A stretch of 64,000 nucleotides of DNA from assembly GCF_000373185.1 (NCBI RefSeq), contig NZ_KB890638.1, forward strand, positions 62,001 through 126,000, in the 5' to 3' direction. Positions 26,522 to 34,316 of the stretch are shown piece after piece. The notes beneath the pieces are model-generated. The model worked only from the letters and a program-made list of their open reading frames with translations. It had not been told where the DNA came from and did no database searches. The position numbers and the translations under genes were made by a program. Every line of letters starts with the position of its first letter. Position 1 is the stretch's first letter. Source of the DNA: Segatella paludivivens DSM 17968 = JCM 13650 (lineage in GTDB: Bacteria > Bacteroidota > Bacteroidia > Bacteroidales > Bacteroidaceae).

Positions 26522-27331
26522 ATGAAGAAATTATTTATATTGTCACTCTGCTTTTTGCCAATTTTTGGAATGGCACAAGATATAAAGACAACACAAAGTA
26601 ATACAAAAATTGAACAGCTGAAGGCTGATGCCATCAAGAAGGCTGCAGAAGCCAAGAAGGCTGCAGAAGAAGCACAAAAGGCTGCCGATGATGCCTTGAA
26701 AGCTGCTAAAGAATTAGAACAAGCTACTTCTAGTGATAAGAAAGATGATAACAGTCCTTCTGAATGGACAGTTCCAACACAAGCACCAAAAACAAAAACA
26801 ATAGTAAAGGAAGAAAATCCAGAAGATAGTCCCAAATACCTTGCAGGAGCCGTACCTGAAGATAATGGCAACGTTGTATTTTCACTCAACGAAGATTTAC
26901 CAGGAATGGACGCTAGCGAGATATACGCCAAGCTTTATTCTGCGATCAGTTCAATAACAACTGACGCTAATCAAACAAATAGCAGAATTGCGCTTGTAAA
27001 CAAAGAAAAACACATTATTGCTGCAAAGTGTATTGAATGGCTTGTTTTCTCAAATAACTTTCTATCTCTTGACAGAACAGAGTTTTCATACACCATTATT
27101 GCAGAATGCGATAACAACAAGGCAAAAGTCACAATAAGCCGAATCAATTACAACTATGAACAGGGTCGTGTTACAGGTTTCAAAGATTCTGCCGAAAAAC
27201 TGATTTCTGATAAGGAAAGCATTAACAGTAAAGGTAAAATGAATAGACTTAACGCTAAGTTCAGAATCAAAACTATAGATCGAGTAAACGAAATTTTCAA
27301 TAATATAAAATTGACATTAGAACAAAAATAA
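26522..27331 (+). CDS. DUF4468-containing exported protein with Ala/Lys-rich coiled coil
   Basis: Protein of 269 residues with a signal peptide ending GMAQ. Residues about 34-70 form a repetitive Lys-Ala-Ala-Glu coiled coil (26620-26730), followed by a Ser/Pro/Lys linker. The C-terminal half (YAKLYSAISSITTD to the tail) has the beta strand pattern of the DUF4468 domain, a periplasmic fold of unknown function in Bacteroidota. A TACTTTTG -7 element lies at 26482-26489. It begins a co-oriented run through a small membrane protein, porin, menA and HD hydrolase. Confidence 0.78.
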   Translation: MKKLFILSLCFLPIFGMAQDIKTTQSNTKIEQLKADAIKKAAEAKKAAEEAQKAADDALKAAKELEQATSSDKKDDNSPSEWTVPTQAPKTKTIVKEENPEDSPKYLAGAVPEDNGNVVFSLNEDLPGMDASEIYAKLYSAISSITTDANQTNSRIALVNKEKHIIAAKCIEWLVFSNNFLSLDRTEFSYTIIAECDNNKAKVTISRINYNYEQGRVTGFKDSAEKLISDKESINSKGKMNRLNAKFRIKTIDRVNEIFNNIKLTLEQK

Positions 27332-27341
27332 TAAAAAGATT

Positions 27342-27593
27342 ATGGAAGAAAATATAAATAAAGACGAGAGAGAATACGCTGTAAAGCCACATCATACTCA
27401 GCCTAAATTGAATAATGGTAAAGATTCAATGTTTAGATATCGCAATATCATAAACGTTGCATTTATGGTATTGGCAATTACTGGAGTAATAATTTACACA
27501 AAATCAGATTTTAAGATTACAGGCGCCGTGATACTTATCATTGCGGTAGTATTGAAATTTATCGAAGTGTCACTACGAATGTTCCATAAATGA
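27342..27593 (+). CDS. Small two-helix membrane protein, unknown function
   Basis: Protein of 83 residues. The first 33 residues are hydrophilic (many Lys, Asp, Glu, His); two hydrophobic helices follow (NIINVAFMVLAITGVIIYT and ITGAVILIIAVVLKFIEVSL). No family recognised. It lies 10 bp after the DUF4468 gene and its stop overlaps the start of the porin gene by 4 bp, which supports it being a real, translationally coupled gene. Confidence 0.72.
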   Translation: MEENINKDEREYAVKPHHTQPKLNNGKDSMFRYRNIINVAFMVLAITGVIIYTKSDFKITGAVILIIAVVLKFIEVSLRMFHK

Positions 27594-29908
27594 AAAGAAT
27601 ATTATTTATAGTCGTCCTCCTTCTTTCGGTATCTAATATATTCGCCCAATTCAATGACAACGGTTCTTACAACCAAATGGACGAAACAGGAAATATTACC
27701 AGACGAGGAGGCAAAAATAAAATAGATTCATTAGGCTCTGACAAAGAAATACCAAAGGGTATTAAAGTTTGGACTATAGACAAAAGGTTTGGTGACAGAA
27801 CAGATGCTGTTCTTGACACTATTCCGCATATGTTTATGAATTCAATATTCACAACCGGTATGCGAGGTGAATTTAACACTACCGGCAACCTTGGTGCACC
27901 ACGCATCAACCGCATATTTATTGATAGAGTAAATACAGGACAGTTTATCTTCACACAACCGTATGACTTTTTCATTACGCCAGAAGACAAGTTCTATTTC
28001 ACCAACACATTGTCACCATTTACTAATATTACGTACAACAATGCCGGAGACAGAATAAATGGAGAAGATCATTTCACAGCTAAATTCGGTGTCAATGCTG
28101 GTAAAAAACTTGGTTTAGGTTTCAAATTCGATTACCTATACGGCCGTGGATATTATCAAAACCAAAGTTCGTCGAATTTTAACTATACGATGTATGGTTC
28201 ATATATTGATGACAATTATCAGGCGCATCTCATTGTCTCAACTAATCATCAGAAGATCGCCGAGAACGGAGGTATCACAGACGACAATTACATAAAGCAT
28301 CCCGAAAGTTTCAGTGATAATTATGCAACCAACGAGATACCGACTGTATTGGAAAAAAACTGGAACAGAAATGATAACCAGCATATTCTGTTTACACAAC
28401 GCTACAATATTGGTTTCAGTAGAAAGGTAAAAATGACAGACGACGAAATCAAGGCGAAGAAATTCGCGATGGAGTCTAAAAAAGAAAACGCCACTGCTGA
28501 GAAAAATAAAGATAACAAGCATAATGACAAGCCTAACGAAAAAGAGTTAAAATCTTTTGCCGGAAGACCTGACAATGCAAAGATTGCCGGTGCAGAACCT
28601 GACAAAAAGGATAATGCCAGCAAACGTTTATCAATCAGCAAAGAAGCCGCAGACAGTATTCTCTTAGCAGAGAAGAATGCTAAAAAAGACACTGCATGGT
28701 TAAAAAATGAGTTTGTTCCTGTAACAAGTTTCATTCATACAATGGAGTTCAATAACTACGAACGTATATATGAGGCTTACGAAACTCCAAACAAGTTCTA
28801 TGCTAACACTTATAAAGCAGATGAGAAGCTACCTGGCGACTCTATATACGACAAAACGAGTCATTACAGTCTTAAAAACACATTTGCAATATCTCTTCTT
28901 GAAGGATTTAACAAATGGGCTAAATCTGGAATCAAAGCATTTGTAACATCAGACTTACGTCATTTCACACTCCCCGACTCTATTGGTACAAAATCATACA
29001 ATGAGCATGATATAAGCATTGGAGGAATGATAAACAAGACGCAAGGAAAGACATTCCATTACAGTGTTATTGGTGAGACTTGGCTTACAGGTACAGACGC
29101 TGGACAAATTAAATTTGATGCTACTGCAGACCTTAACTTCAAGTTATTTGGAGACACGGTAACTCTTGCGGCTAGCGGCTTTTTATACAGACTGAATCCA
29201 ACTTTCTACTATCGTCATTATCACTCAATGCACTATTGGTGGGATAATAACGACTTGGACAAGGTTATTCATTCGCGCATTCAGGGTGTGTTTAGCTATA
29301 AGAAGACGCGCACGTCACTACGTGTAGCAGTAGACGAAATAAAGAATTATACATATTTTGCATCTTCGTATACTATAGACAAAGATCTCAACAGACTTGG
29401 CAACGCCATTACGGTAAAGCAAAATGGTGGAGCAATAAATCTCGTAACAGCTTCGTTATCACAGGATTTCACACTCGGGCCTCTTAACTGGGAGAATGAA
29501 ATTACTTATCAAAAATCTAGTAACAAAGATGCGCTTCCTGTACCAGATTTGAACATATACAGTAATCTGTACCTTAGATTCAAGATTGCACATGTTCTAA
29601 AATGTGATTTGGGTAGTGATATTAGATATTTTACGGAGTATTATGCTCCTGAATATATCCCAGGTATTGGACAATATACAGTACAGACAAATACAAGTAC
29701 AACAAACGGAACCGATAGCAGAGTAAATATAGGAAACTATCCTATCGTTAATGTTTACGCTAATTTCCATCTAAAGCATACACGCTTCTTCATAATGATG
29801 AGTCATGTGAATGCTGGAAATGGAAACAAAAACTACTTCCTGAGTCCCCACTATCCACTAAACGAGAGAATACTCAGAATTGGAATAAGTTGGAATTTCT
29901 TTAACTAG
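27590..29908 (+). CDS. Putative porin (Porin_10-type outer-membrane barrel)
   Basis: Protein of 772 residues with a signal peptide ending IFAQ. Most of the chain is amphipathic beta strand with aromatic girdles, ending in an aromatic C-terminal strand (RIGISWNFFN) as outer-membrane barrels do. It fits the Bacteroidota 'putative porin' family. A hydrophilic segment at about residues 285-365 (rich in Lys, Asn, Asp, Glu) interrupts the barrel and likely forms a long loop. It overlaps the preceding small gene by 4 bp and menA follows after 19 bp. Substrate unknown. Confidence 0.85.
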   Translation: MKRILFIVVLLLSVSNIFAQFNDNGSYNQMDETGNITRRGGKNKIDSLGSDKEIPKGIKVWTIDKRFGDRTDAVLDTIPHMFMNSIFTTGMRGEFNTTGNLGAPRINRIFIDRVNTGQFIFTQPYDFFITPEDKFYFTNTLSPFTNITYNNAGDRINGEDHFTAKFGVNAGKKLGLGFKFDYLYGRGYYQNQSSSNFNYTMYGSYIDDNYQAHLIVSTNHQKIAENGGITDDNYIKHPESFSDNYATNEIPTVLEKNWNRNDNQHILFTQRYNIGFSRKVKMTDDEIKAKKFAMESKKENATAEKNKDNKHNDKPNEKELKSFAGRPDNAKIAGAEPDKKDNASKRLSISKEAADSILLAEKNAKKDTAWLKNEFVPVTSFIHTMEFNNYERIYEAYETPNKFYANTYKADEKLPGDSIYDKTSHYSLKNTFAISLLEGFNKWAKSGIKAFVTSDLRHFTLPDSIGTKSYNEHDISIGGMINKTQGKTFHYSVIGETWLTGTDAGQIKFDATADLNFKLFGDTVTLAASGFLYRLNPTFYYRHYHSMHYWWDNNDLDKVIHSRIQGVFSYKKTRTSLRVAVDEIKNYTYFASSYTIDKDLNRLGNAITVKQNGGAINLVTASLSQDFTLGPLNWENEITYQKSSNKDALPVPDLNIYSNLYLRFKIAHVLKCDLGSDIRYFTEYYAPEYIPGIGQYTVQTNTSTTNGTDSRVNIGNYPIVNVYANFHLKHTRFFIMMSHVNAGNGNKNYFLSPHYPLNERILRIGISWNFFN

Positions 29909-29927
29909 AAATAGGAAAGAGATAAAT

Positions 29928-30845
29928 ATGAATAATCAAAATATTATAACTAACAGCTTCAAGGCATGGATACTCGCGGCTAGACCAAAGACTCTTACCG
30001 GTGCAGCATTACCTGTCATTGTAGCTTTGGCACTTGTCTTTAATAAAACAGAAGTAACCGACTTTTGCATAATACCAGCAGCTTTATGCTTTCTATTTGC
30101 AATGATAATGCAAATTGACGCAAATTTCATCAATGATTACTTTGACTGTATTAAAGGAAACGATGATTCTGAGACACGACTTGGTCCAAAAAGAGCATGT
30201 TCTGAAGGCTGGATAACACTAAACGCCATGAAATATGGCATAATTGCGACAACTGCCATCGCATGTGTTATAGGATTGCCACTCATATTTTATGGAGGTG
30301 TCGAAATGCTACTAATAGGCGGTATATGCGTTGTTTGCTGTTTCTTATATACGACCAAACTATCATATTTAGGCCTTGGAGACGTATTGGTCATTTTGTT
30401 CTTTGGAATAATACCAGTATGCATAACGTATTATGTTGTAGTACCATTTATACAAAAAGATATACAACTTAATGTATTTGCAGCCTCAATTGGTTGTGGA
30501 TTAGTTATTGATACCTTATTAATAATAAATAATTATAGAGACCGAGATAACGATAAACGTGACGGCAAGATAACACTAATAGTTAGGGTTGGTGAGAAAA
30601 TAGGTGAAAGATTATATTTCTTTATTGGTTTTATGGGAGCAATCGCAATGTGTTTTGCCGCATATATCACAGGAAAGAATCTGATTTTAACAGCACTACC
30701 TTTATTATATGTGCCTTTGCATTACTTAGCATATCGCAAAATGATCAGAATAAAACATGGAAAAGAGTTAAATTCAATATTAGGACAGACATCACGAAAC
30801 ATGCTTATATTCTGTGCACTTTCTGCCCTATCAATCTTACTATAA
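29928..30845 (+). CDS. menA: 1,4-dihydroxy-2-naphthoate polyprenyltransferase
   Basis: Protein of 305 residues with eight or nine membrane helices, a UbiA-superfamily prenyltransferase. It attaches the polyprenyl chain to DHNA to give demethylmenaquinone. The two Asp-rich motifs for Mg-diphosphate binding are visible: NDYFDCIKGNDD (about residues 65-76) and NNYRDRDNDKRDGK (about residues 203-216). The start RPKTLTGAALPVI matches MenA. Other menaquinone genes are not in the window. It lies between the porin and an HD hydrolase. Confidence 0.94.
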   Translation: MNNQNIITNSFKAWILAARPKTLTGAALPVIVALALVFNKTEVTDFCIIPAALCFLFAMIMQIDANFINDYFDCIKGNDDSETRLGPKRACSEGWITLNAMKYGIIATTAIACVIGLPLIFYGGVEMLLIGGICVVCCFLYTTKLSYLGLGDVLVILFFGIIPVCITYYVVVPFIQKDIQLNVFAASIGCGLVIDTLLIINNYRDRDNDKRDGKITLIVRVGEKIGERLYFFIGFMGAIAMCFAAYITGKNLILTALPLLYVPLHYLAYRKMIRIKHGKELNSILGQTSRNMLIFCALSALSILL

Positions 30846-30866
30846 CAAATAAATATCTATACTATA

Positions 30867-31499
30867 ATGCAACAGGTATCACTGGATATAATGGAATTCA
30901 TAGAAAGGAACATTCTTCCAAAATACAACGACTTCGGCAAAAGCCATGGGCTACAACATGTAATGAGGGTTATTGATAATTCCATACAATTGGCACATCA
31001 AACAGGCGCCGACGTTAATATAGCATACGTCGTTGCTGCATACCACGACTTAGGAATGAGTGGTCCAAGAGCAATACACCACATAACAAGCGGTAAAATT
31101 CTATCTTCTGATAACAGACTAAAAAAATGGTTTAGCGATGATCAACTAAGGATAATGAAAGAAGCCGTAGAGGATCACAGAGCTAGTTCCAGTCATGCAC
31201 CACGCAGCCTTTATGGGAAAATTGTTGCAGAAGCAGATCGTGACCTTGATCCAGAAACAGTTTTTACAAGAGCGGTAGAATATGGGCTAGAAAATGAACC
31301 AACTAAGAATAAGGAAGAACAATGGAAGCGCTTTCAAAAGCATATGAATGAGAAGTATTCATGTAACGGATATATTCACCTATGGATTCCGGGAAGTCCA
31401 AACGCTAACAATCTGAAAACTATACAAAACATTATAAGTGATGATGAATTGCTAAGGGCAGAATTCGAAAGGATATACGATAAAGAAATTGTTGAATAA
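30867..31499 (+). CDS. HD-domain phosphohydrolase
   Basis: Protein of 210 residues from the ATG at 30867; a second Met eight residues in (30891) is an alternative start. HD metal ligands are clear: HGLQHVMRV (first His), AAYHDLGMSG (His-Asp pair) and a later VAEADRDLD. HD proteins of this length act on nucleotides or related phosphoesters; the substrate cannot be told. It ends the co-oriented gene run, 21 bp after menA, and a tRNA promoter starts two bases past its stop. Confidence 0.87.
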   Translation: MQQVSLDIMEFIERNILPKYNDFGKSHGLQHVMRVIDNSIQLAHQTGADVNIAYVVAAYHDLGMSGPRAIHHITSGKILSSDNRLKKWFSDDQLRIMKEAVEDHRASSSHAPRSLYGKIVAEADRDLDPETVFTRAVEYGLENEPTKNKEEQWKRFQKHMNEKYSCNGYIHLWIPGSPNANNLKTIQNIISDDELLRAEFERIYDKEIVE

Positions 31500-31500
31500 A

Positions 31501-31532
31501 TTTGGACCTTTAGAAAAAATCAATTACCTTTG
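31501..31532 (+). promoter_or_regulatory. Promoter of the tRNA-Thr/tRNA-Gly pair
   Basis: TTTG at 31501-31504, 20 bp gap, TACCTTTG at 31525-31532, 34 bp before tRNA-Thr. Confidence 0.85.
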
Positions 31533-31566
31533 CATTCCGAATACCAAACATTAATTTGATTTCGTT

Positions 31567-31639
31567 GCCGATATGGCTCAGTTGGTAGAGCAATTCATTC
31601 GTAATGAATAGGTCCCGGGTTCGAGTCCCGGTATCGGCT
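31567..31639 (+). tRNA. tRNA-Thr (CGT)
   Basis: Cloverleaf of 73 nt. Acceptor GCCGATA pairs with TATCGGC, discriminator T. The anticodon stem ATTCA/TGAAT closes the loop TTCGTAA, giving anticodon CGT (reads ACG). The T-loop is TTCGAGT. CCA is not encoded. Followed 8 bp later by tRNA-Gly. Confidence 0.97.
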
Positions 31640-31647
31640 CAGATATT

Positions 31648-31720
31648 GCGGCATTAGCTCAGTTGGTAGAGCGTCGGCTTCCCAAGCCGAAGGTCACGGG
31701 TTCGACCCCCGCATGCCGCT
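31648..31720 (+). tRNA. tRNA-Gly (CCC)
   Basis: Cloverleaf of 73 nt. Acceptor GCGGCAT pairs with ATGCCGC, discriminator T. The anticodon stem TCGGC/GCCGA closes TTCCCAA, anticodon CCC (reads GGG). CCA is not encoded. Confidence 0.97.
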
Positions 31721-31838
31721 CAATGAATATTAGCTTTAGGTTAAAATTCTTCAAAATCAGCATTATATTCTTCCAAATAGTAACATACTAAGCAATTATT
31801 TAGTATATTTGCGACTATATTGTTTAAAATAGTTGTCT

Positions 31839-32282
31839 ATGAAACACATTATTGCTATAATTTTGACGCTACTCATTTCGACAAATACCTTTGCCGGAAG
31901 TGATAAGAGTGCTATTAGCATTAATGGAAACAAGGCAGAGAAGAGCGTTACAGAAATAAGTTATGAGGATTCTATCATAACACTACATTGGAGTGATAAC
32001 ACTGTAATGACAAACAAGCTTGCGGCAACAATGGCAAAACTAGTTTCCAATTATGATATTGATAAAGCTTACATAGCCTCGATTGGAGGTATTTATGACA
32101 ATAGTATAATTGTAAGTGGTACCAAAGGCGGATCGAATATCAATATATATAATGTGGAAGGTAAAAAAATCCAAGATATGCCTACAAATAATGATCAGAC
32201 ATATATTGATATAAGCAAACTAAATACTGGTATATATCTACTACAAGACAACAGTACAGTTATTAAATTTATAAAGCGTTAA
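31839..32282 (+). CDS. Small type IX secretion (type A sorting domain) protein
   Basis: Protein of 147 residues from the ATG at 31839, with a signal peptide ending NTFA. A short beta domain is followed by a C-terminal sorting-like region: INIYNVEGKKIQDM, then DISKLNTGIYLLQ and a final Lys/Arg strand, the pattern of type A Por-secretion domains. The whole mature protein is little more than the sorting domain, so no separate cargo domain is evident. It sits between two tRNA groups. A TATATTTG -7 element is at 31804-31811. Confidence 0.75.
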   Translation: MKHIIAIILTLLISTNTFAGSDKSAISINGNKAEKSVTEISYEDSIITLHWSDNTVMTNKLAATMAKLVSNYDIDKAYIASIGGIYDNSIIVSGTKGGSNINIYNVEGKKIQDMPTNNDQTYIDISKLNTGIYLLQDNSTVIKFIKR

Positions 32283-32338
32283 TATATACAACTTTATAAA
32301 TACCTATTAATATTTTTTTGAAAAAAGTCTCTAAAATA

Positions 32339-32370
32339 TTTGGCACTTAACAAAAAAGGACTTACCTTTG
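32339..32370 (+). promoter_or_regulatory. Promoter of the tRNA-Lys pair
   Basis: TTTG at 32339-32342, 20 bp gap, TACCTTTG at 32363-32370, 42 bp before the first tRNA-Lys. Confidence 0.85.
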
Positions 32371-32412
32371 CACACGCAATTCAGAAATATGATTTCTGAG
32401 AGAGTTGAATAT

Positions 32413-32485
32413 GCGCCCTTAGCTCAGTTGGTAGAGCAACTGACTCTTAATCAGTGGGTCTAGGGTTCGAATCCCTAAGGGCGCA
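32413..32485 (+). tRNA. tRNA-Lys (CTT), copy 1
   Basis: Cloverleaf of 73 nt. Acceptor GCGCCCT pairs with AGGGCGC, discriminator A. The anticodon stem ACTGA/TCAGT closes CTCTTAA, anticodon CTT (reads AAG). CCA not encoded. Confidence 0.97.
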
Positions 32486-32518
32486 CAAACAGAACTCAGA
32501 AAGAACAAATTGCACCAA

Positions 32519-32591
32519 GCGCCCTTAGCTCAGTTGGTAGAGCAACTGACTCTTAATCAGTGGGTCTAGGGTTCGAATCCCTAAGGGCGCA
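32519..32591 (+). tRNA. tRNA-Lys (CTT), copy 2
   Basis: Identical in all 73 nt to the copy at 32413, separated by 33 bp of unrelated spacer, a recent or concerted tandem duplication. Confidence 0.97.
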
Positions 32592-32597
32592 CAAATC

Positions 32598-32629
32598 AGA
32601 GAGAGAACTTTAGTTCTCTCTCTTTTTAT
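32598..32629 (+). terminator. Terminator of the tRNA-Lys pair
   Basis: AGAGAGAGAACT (32598-32609) and its complement (32612-32623) followed by five T, directly after the second tRNA-Lys. Confidence 0.8.
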
Positions 32630-32758
32630 TTACATATACATCCTCTATCCTATTCTGCCAACTCACATTTTCACTTAAAAGATAAAATCGCTAACCATGC
32701 TGATTTTCAATATAATACATTTTTAATGAAACTTTTTTCAAAAAAAATAGCCAAAAAA

Positions 32759-32790
32759 TTTGGTAATATAGGAAAATAGAATTACCTTTG
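32759..32790 (+). promoter_or_regulatory. Promoter of tRNA-Ser/tRNA-Glu
   Basis: TTTG at 32759-32762, 20 bp gap, TACCTTTG at 32783-32790, 53 bp before tRNA-Ser. The three tRNA promoters in this array share the same -7 octamer. Confidence 0.85.
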
Positions 32791-32843
32791 CACCGCATTT
32801 AAGAACAATGCTTGTGAATCGGAAACGATATCAATCCTTAATT

Positions 32844-32929
32844 GGAAGGATGGGTGAGTGGCTGAAACCAGCAGTTTGCTAAACTGCCGTGCGAGTAATC
32901 GTACCGGGGGTTCGAATCCCCCTCCTTCC
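32844..32929 (+). tRNA. tRNA-Ser (GCT)
   Basis: Cloverleaf of 86 nt with a long variable arm. Acceptor GGAAGGA pairs with TCCTTCC, discriminator G. The anticodon stem GCAGT/ACTGC closes TTGCTAA, anticodon GCT (reads AGC/AGT). Confidence 0.96.
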
Positions 32930-32955
32930 GCACGCAAAGTTCAAGAATGCACCAT

Positions 32956-33027
32956 GGTCGATTCATCTAATGGTTAGGATACAAGATTCTCAATCTTGGC
33001 ATAGGGGTTCGATTCCCCTATCGACTA
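32956..33027 (+). tRNA. tRNA-Glu (CTC)
   Basis: Cloverleaf of 72 nt. Acceptor GGTCGAT pairs with ATCGACT (first pair G-U), discriminator A. The anticodon stem CAAGA/TCTTG closes TTCTCAA, anticodon CTC (reads GAG). T-stem AGGGG/CCCCT. CCA not encoded. Confidence 0.93.
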
Positions 33028-33035
33028 CTACCAGT

Positions 33036-33066
33036 CCTGCAAATCTTAAGATTTGTGGGCTTTTTT
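33036..33066 (+). terminator. Probable terminator after tRNA-Glu
   Basis: An AT-rich dyad centred on AAATCTT/AAGATTT with flanking CC and GG pairs (33036-33059), followed by six T. It lies just before sdaA, which has no obvious promoter of its own, so some read-through is likely. Confidence 0.6.
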
Positions 33067-33085
33067 CATTTTAAAGCTTTAGACA

Positions 33086-34297
33086 ATGGAATCTATTAAG
33101 GAAATTTTTCGCATTGGTATCGGTCCTTCCAGTAGTCACACTATGGGACCTCAAAAAGCAGCAACCATCTTTGCAGAACGCCACAAAGATGCATCTTCAT
33201 TCAACGTTATTCTATACGGTTCACTTGCTGCAACCGGAAGAGGGCACATGACCGACATTGCTATTGAGGATGTATTGCGTCCTATAGCACCGGTCGAGAT
33301 TTCATGGAAGCCCAAAACATTTCTTCCATTTCATCCTAATGGAATGAAGTTTATCGCTTACGACATAGACGACAAACCTATTGACGACTGGACTGTATAT
33401 AGTATTGGCGGTGGTGCATTGTCTGAAGGGAAAGGAGACAATGATTACTTCAAGACAAAGGATGTATACCCTCTTAACACTCTTGATGAAATCAAACAAT
33501 GGTGTGACAATACAGGTTGCAATTATTGGGAATATGTAGACATTCATGAAGATGATGATATAAATGATTATCTTCTACAGATATGGCAGGTGATGAAAGA
33601 TTCAGTTGAAAGAGGACTGAACCATGAAGGTGTTCTTCCTGGACCACTTCATCTTCCCCGAAAAGCTTCTACATACAATGTAAAGGCTAGCGGTTACAAA
33701 CAATCGCTACAAAGCCGTGGATTGGTCTATTCTTATGCATTAGCTGTAAGTGAAGAAAATGCATCAGGAGGTATGATTGTTACAGCTCCTACTTGTGGTG
33801 CATGCGGTGTTGTACCAGCAGTGCTGTATCACATATACAAGTCTCACAATTTCAGTGATAATAGGATTATACGAGCTCTTGCAACTGCCGGACTGTTTGG
33901 TAGTATCGTAAAGAAGAATGCTTCGATAAGCGGAGCTGAAGTTGGATGTCAAGGTGAAGTTGGAGTCGCCTGCGCTATGGCTTCTGCAGCTGCATGCCAA
34001 ATTTTTGGCGGTAGTCCCGCACAGATTGAGTATGCGGCAGAAATGGGATTAGAACACCATTTAGGCATGACATGTGATCCTGTATGTGGACTAGTTCAGA
34101 TTCCATGTATCGAAAGAAATGCCTTTGCTGCCACACGTGCTCTTGACGCACAATTATATGCATCATTCAGTGACGGAAGTCACCGTGTTAGTTTTGACAG
34201 AGTTGTAAACGTTATGAAGCAAACAGGACATGACTTACCTTCACTTTACAAGGAGACAGGAGAAGGTGGATTAGCAAAAGGATATAGCGACAAATAA
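33086..34297 (+). CDS. sdaA: L-serine ammonia-lyase (iron-sulfur dependent)
   Basis: Single-chain enzyme of 403 residues, shorter than the E. coli type (about 455). It deaminates L-serine to pyruvate. The N-terminal beta domain opens with GIGPSSSHTMGP, and the catalytic domain carries Cys residues that bind the 4Fe-4S cluster: TAPTCGACGVVPA (about residue 237) and CDPVCGLVQIPC (about residues 330-341). It follows the tRNA array by 58 bp and is convergent with the beta-helix gene, with only 19 bp between them. Confidence 0.95.
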   Translation: MESIKEIFRIGIGPSSSHTMGPQKAATIFAERHKDASSFNVILYGSLAATGRGHMTDIAIEDVLRPIAPVEISWKPKTFLPFHPNGMKFIAYDIDDKPIDDWTVYSIGGGALSEGKGDNDYFKTKDVYPLNTLDEIKQWCDNTGCNYWEYVDIHEDDDINDYLLQIWQVMKDSVERGLNHEGVLPGPLHLPRKASTYNVKASGYKQSLQSRGLVYSYALAVSEENASGGMIVTAPTCGACGVVPAVLYHIYKSHNFSDNRIIRALATAGLFGSIVKKNASISGAEVGCQGEVGVACAMASAAACQIFGGSPAQIEYAAEMGLEHHLGMTCDPVCGLVQIPCIERNAFAATRALDAQLYASFSDGSHRVSFDRVVNVMKQTGHDLPSLYKETGEGGLAKGYSDK

Positions 34298-34316
34298 GAT
34301 TTTTAGACACAATACA

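Noticed and set aside
26458..26931. Minus-strand frame with Ala/Ser-rich repeats opposite the DUF4468 gene
   Set aside because: The repeats are the antisense of the Lys-Ala-Ala coiled coil; no signal or family fits.
31567..33027. Genomic island attachment site at the tRNA array
   Set aside because: No integrase gene and no direct repeat of a tRNA 3' end was found in the window. The duplicate tRNA-Lys is a whole-gene copy.
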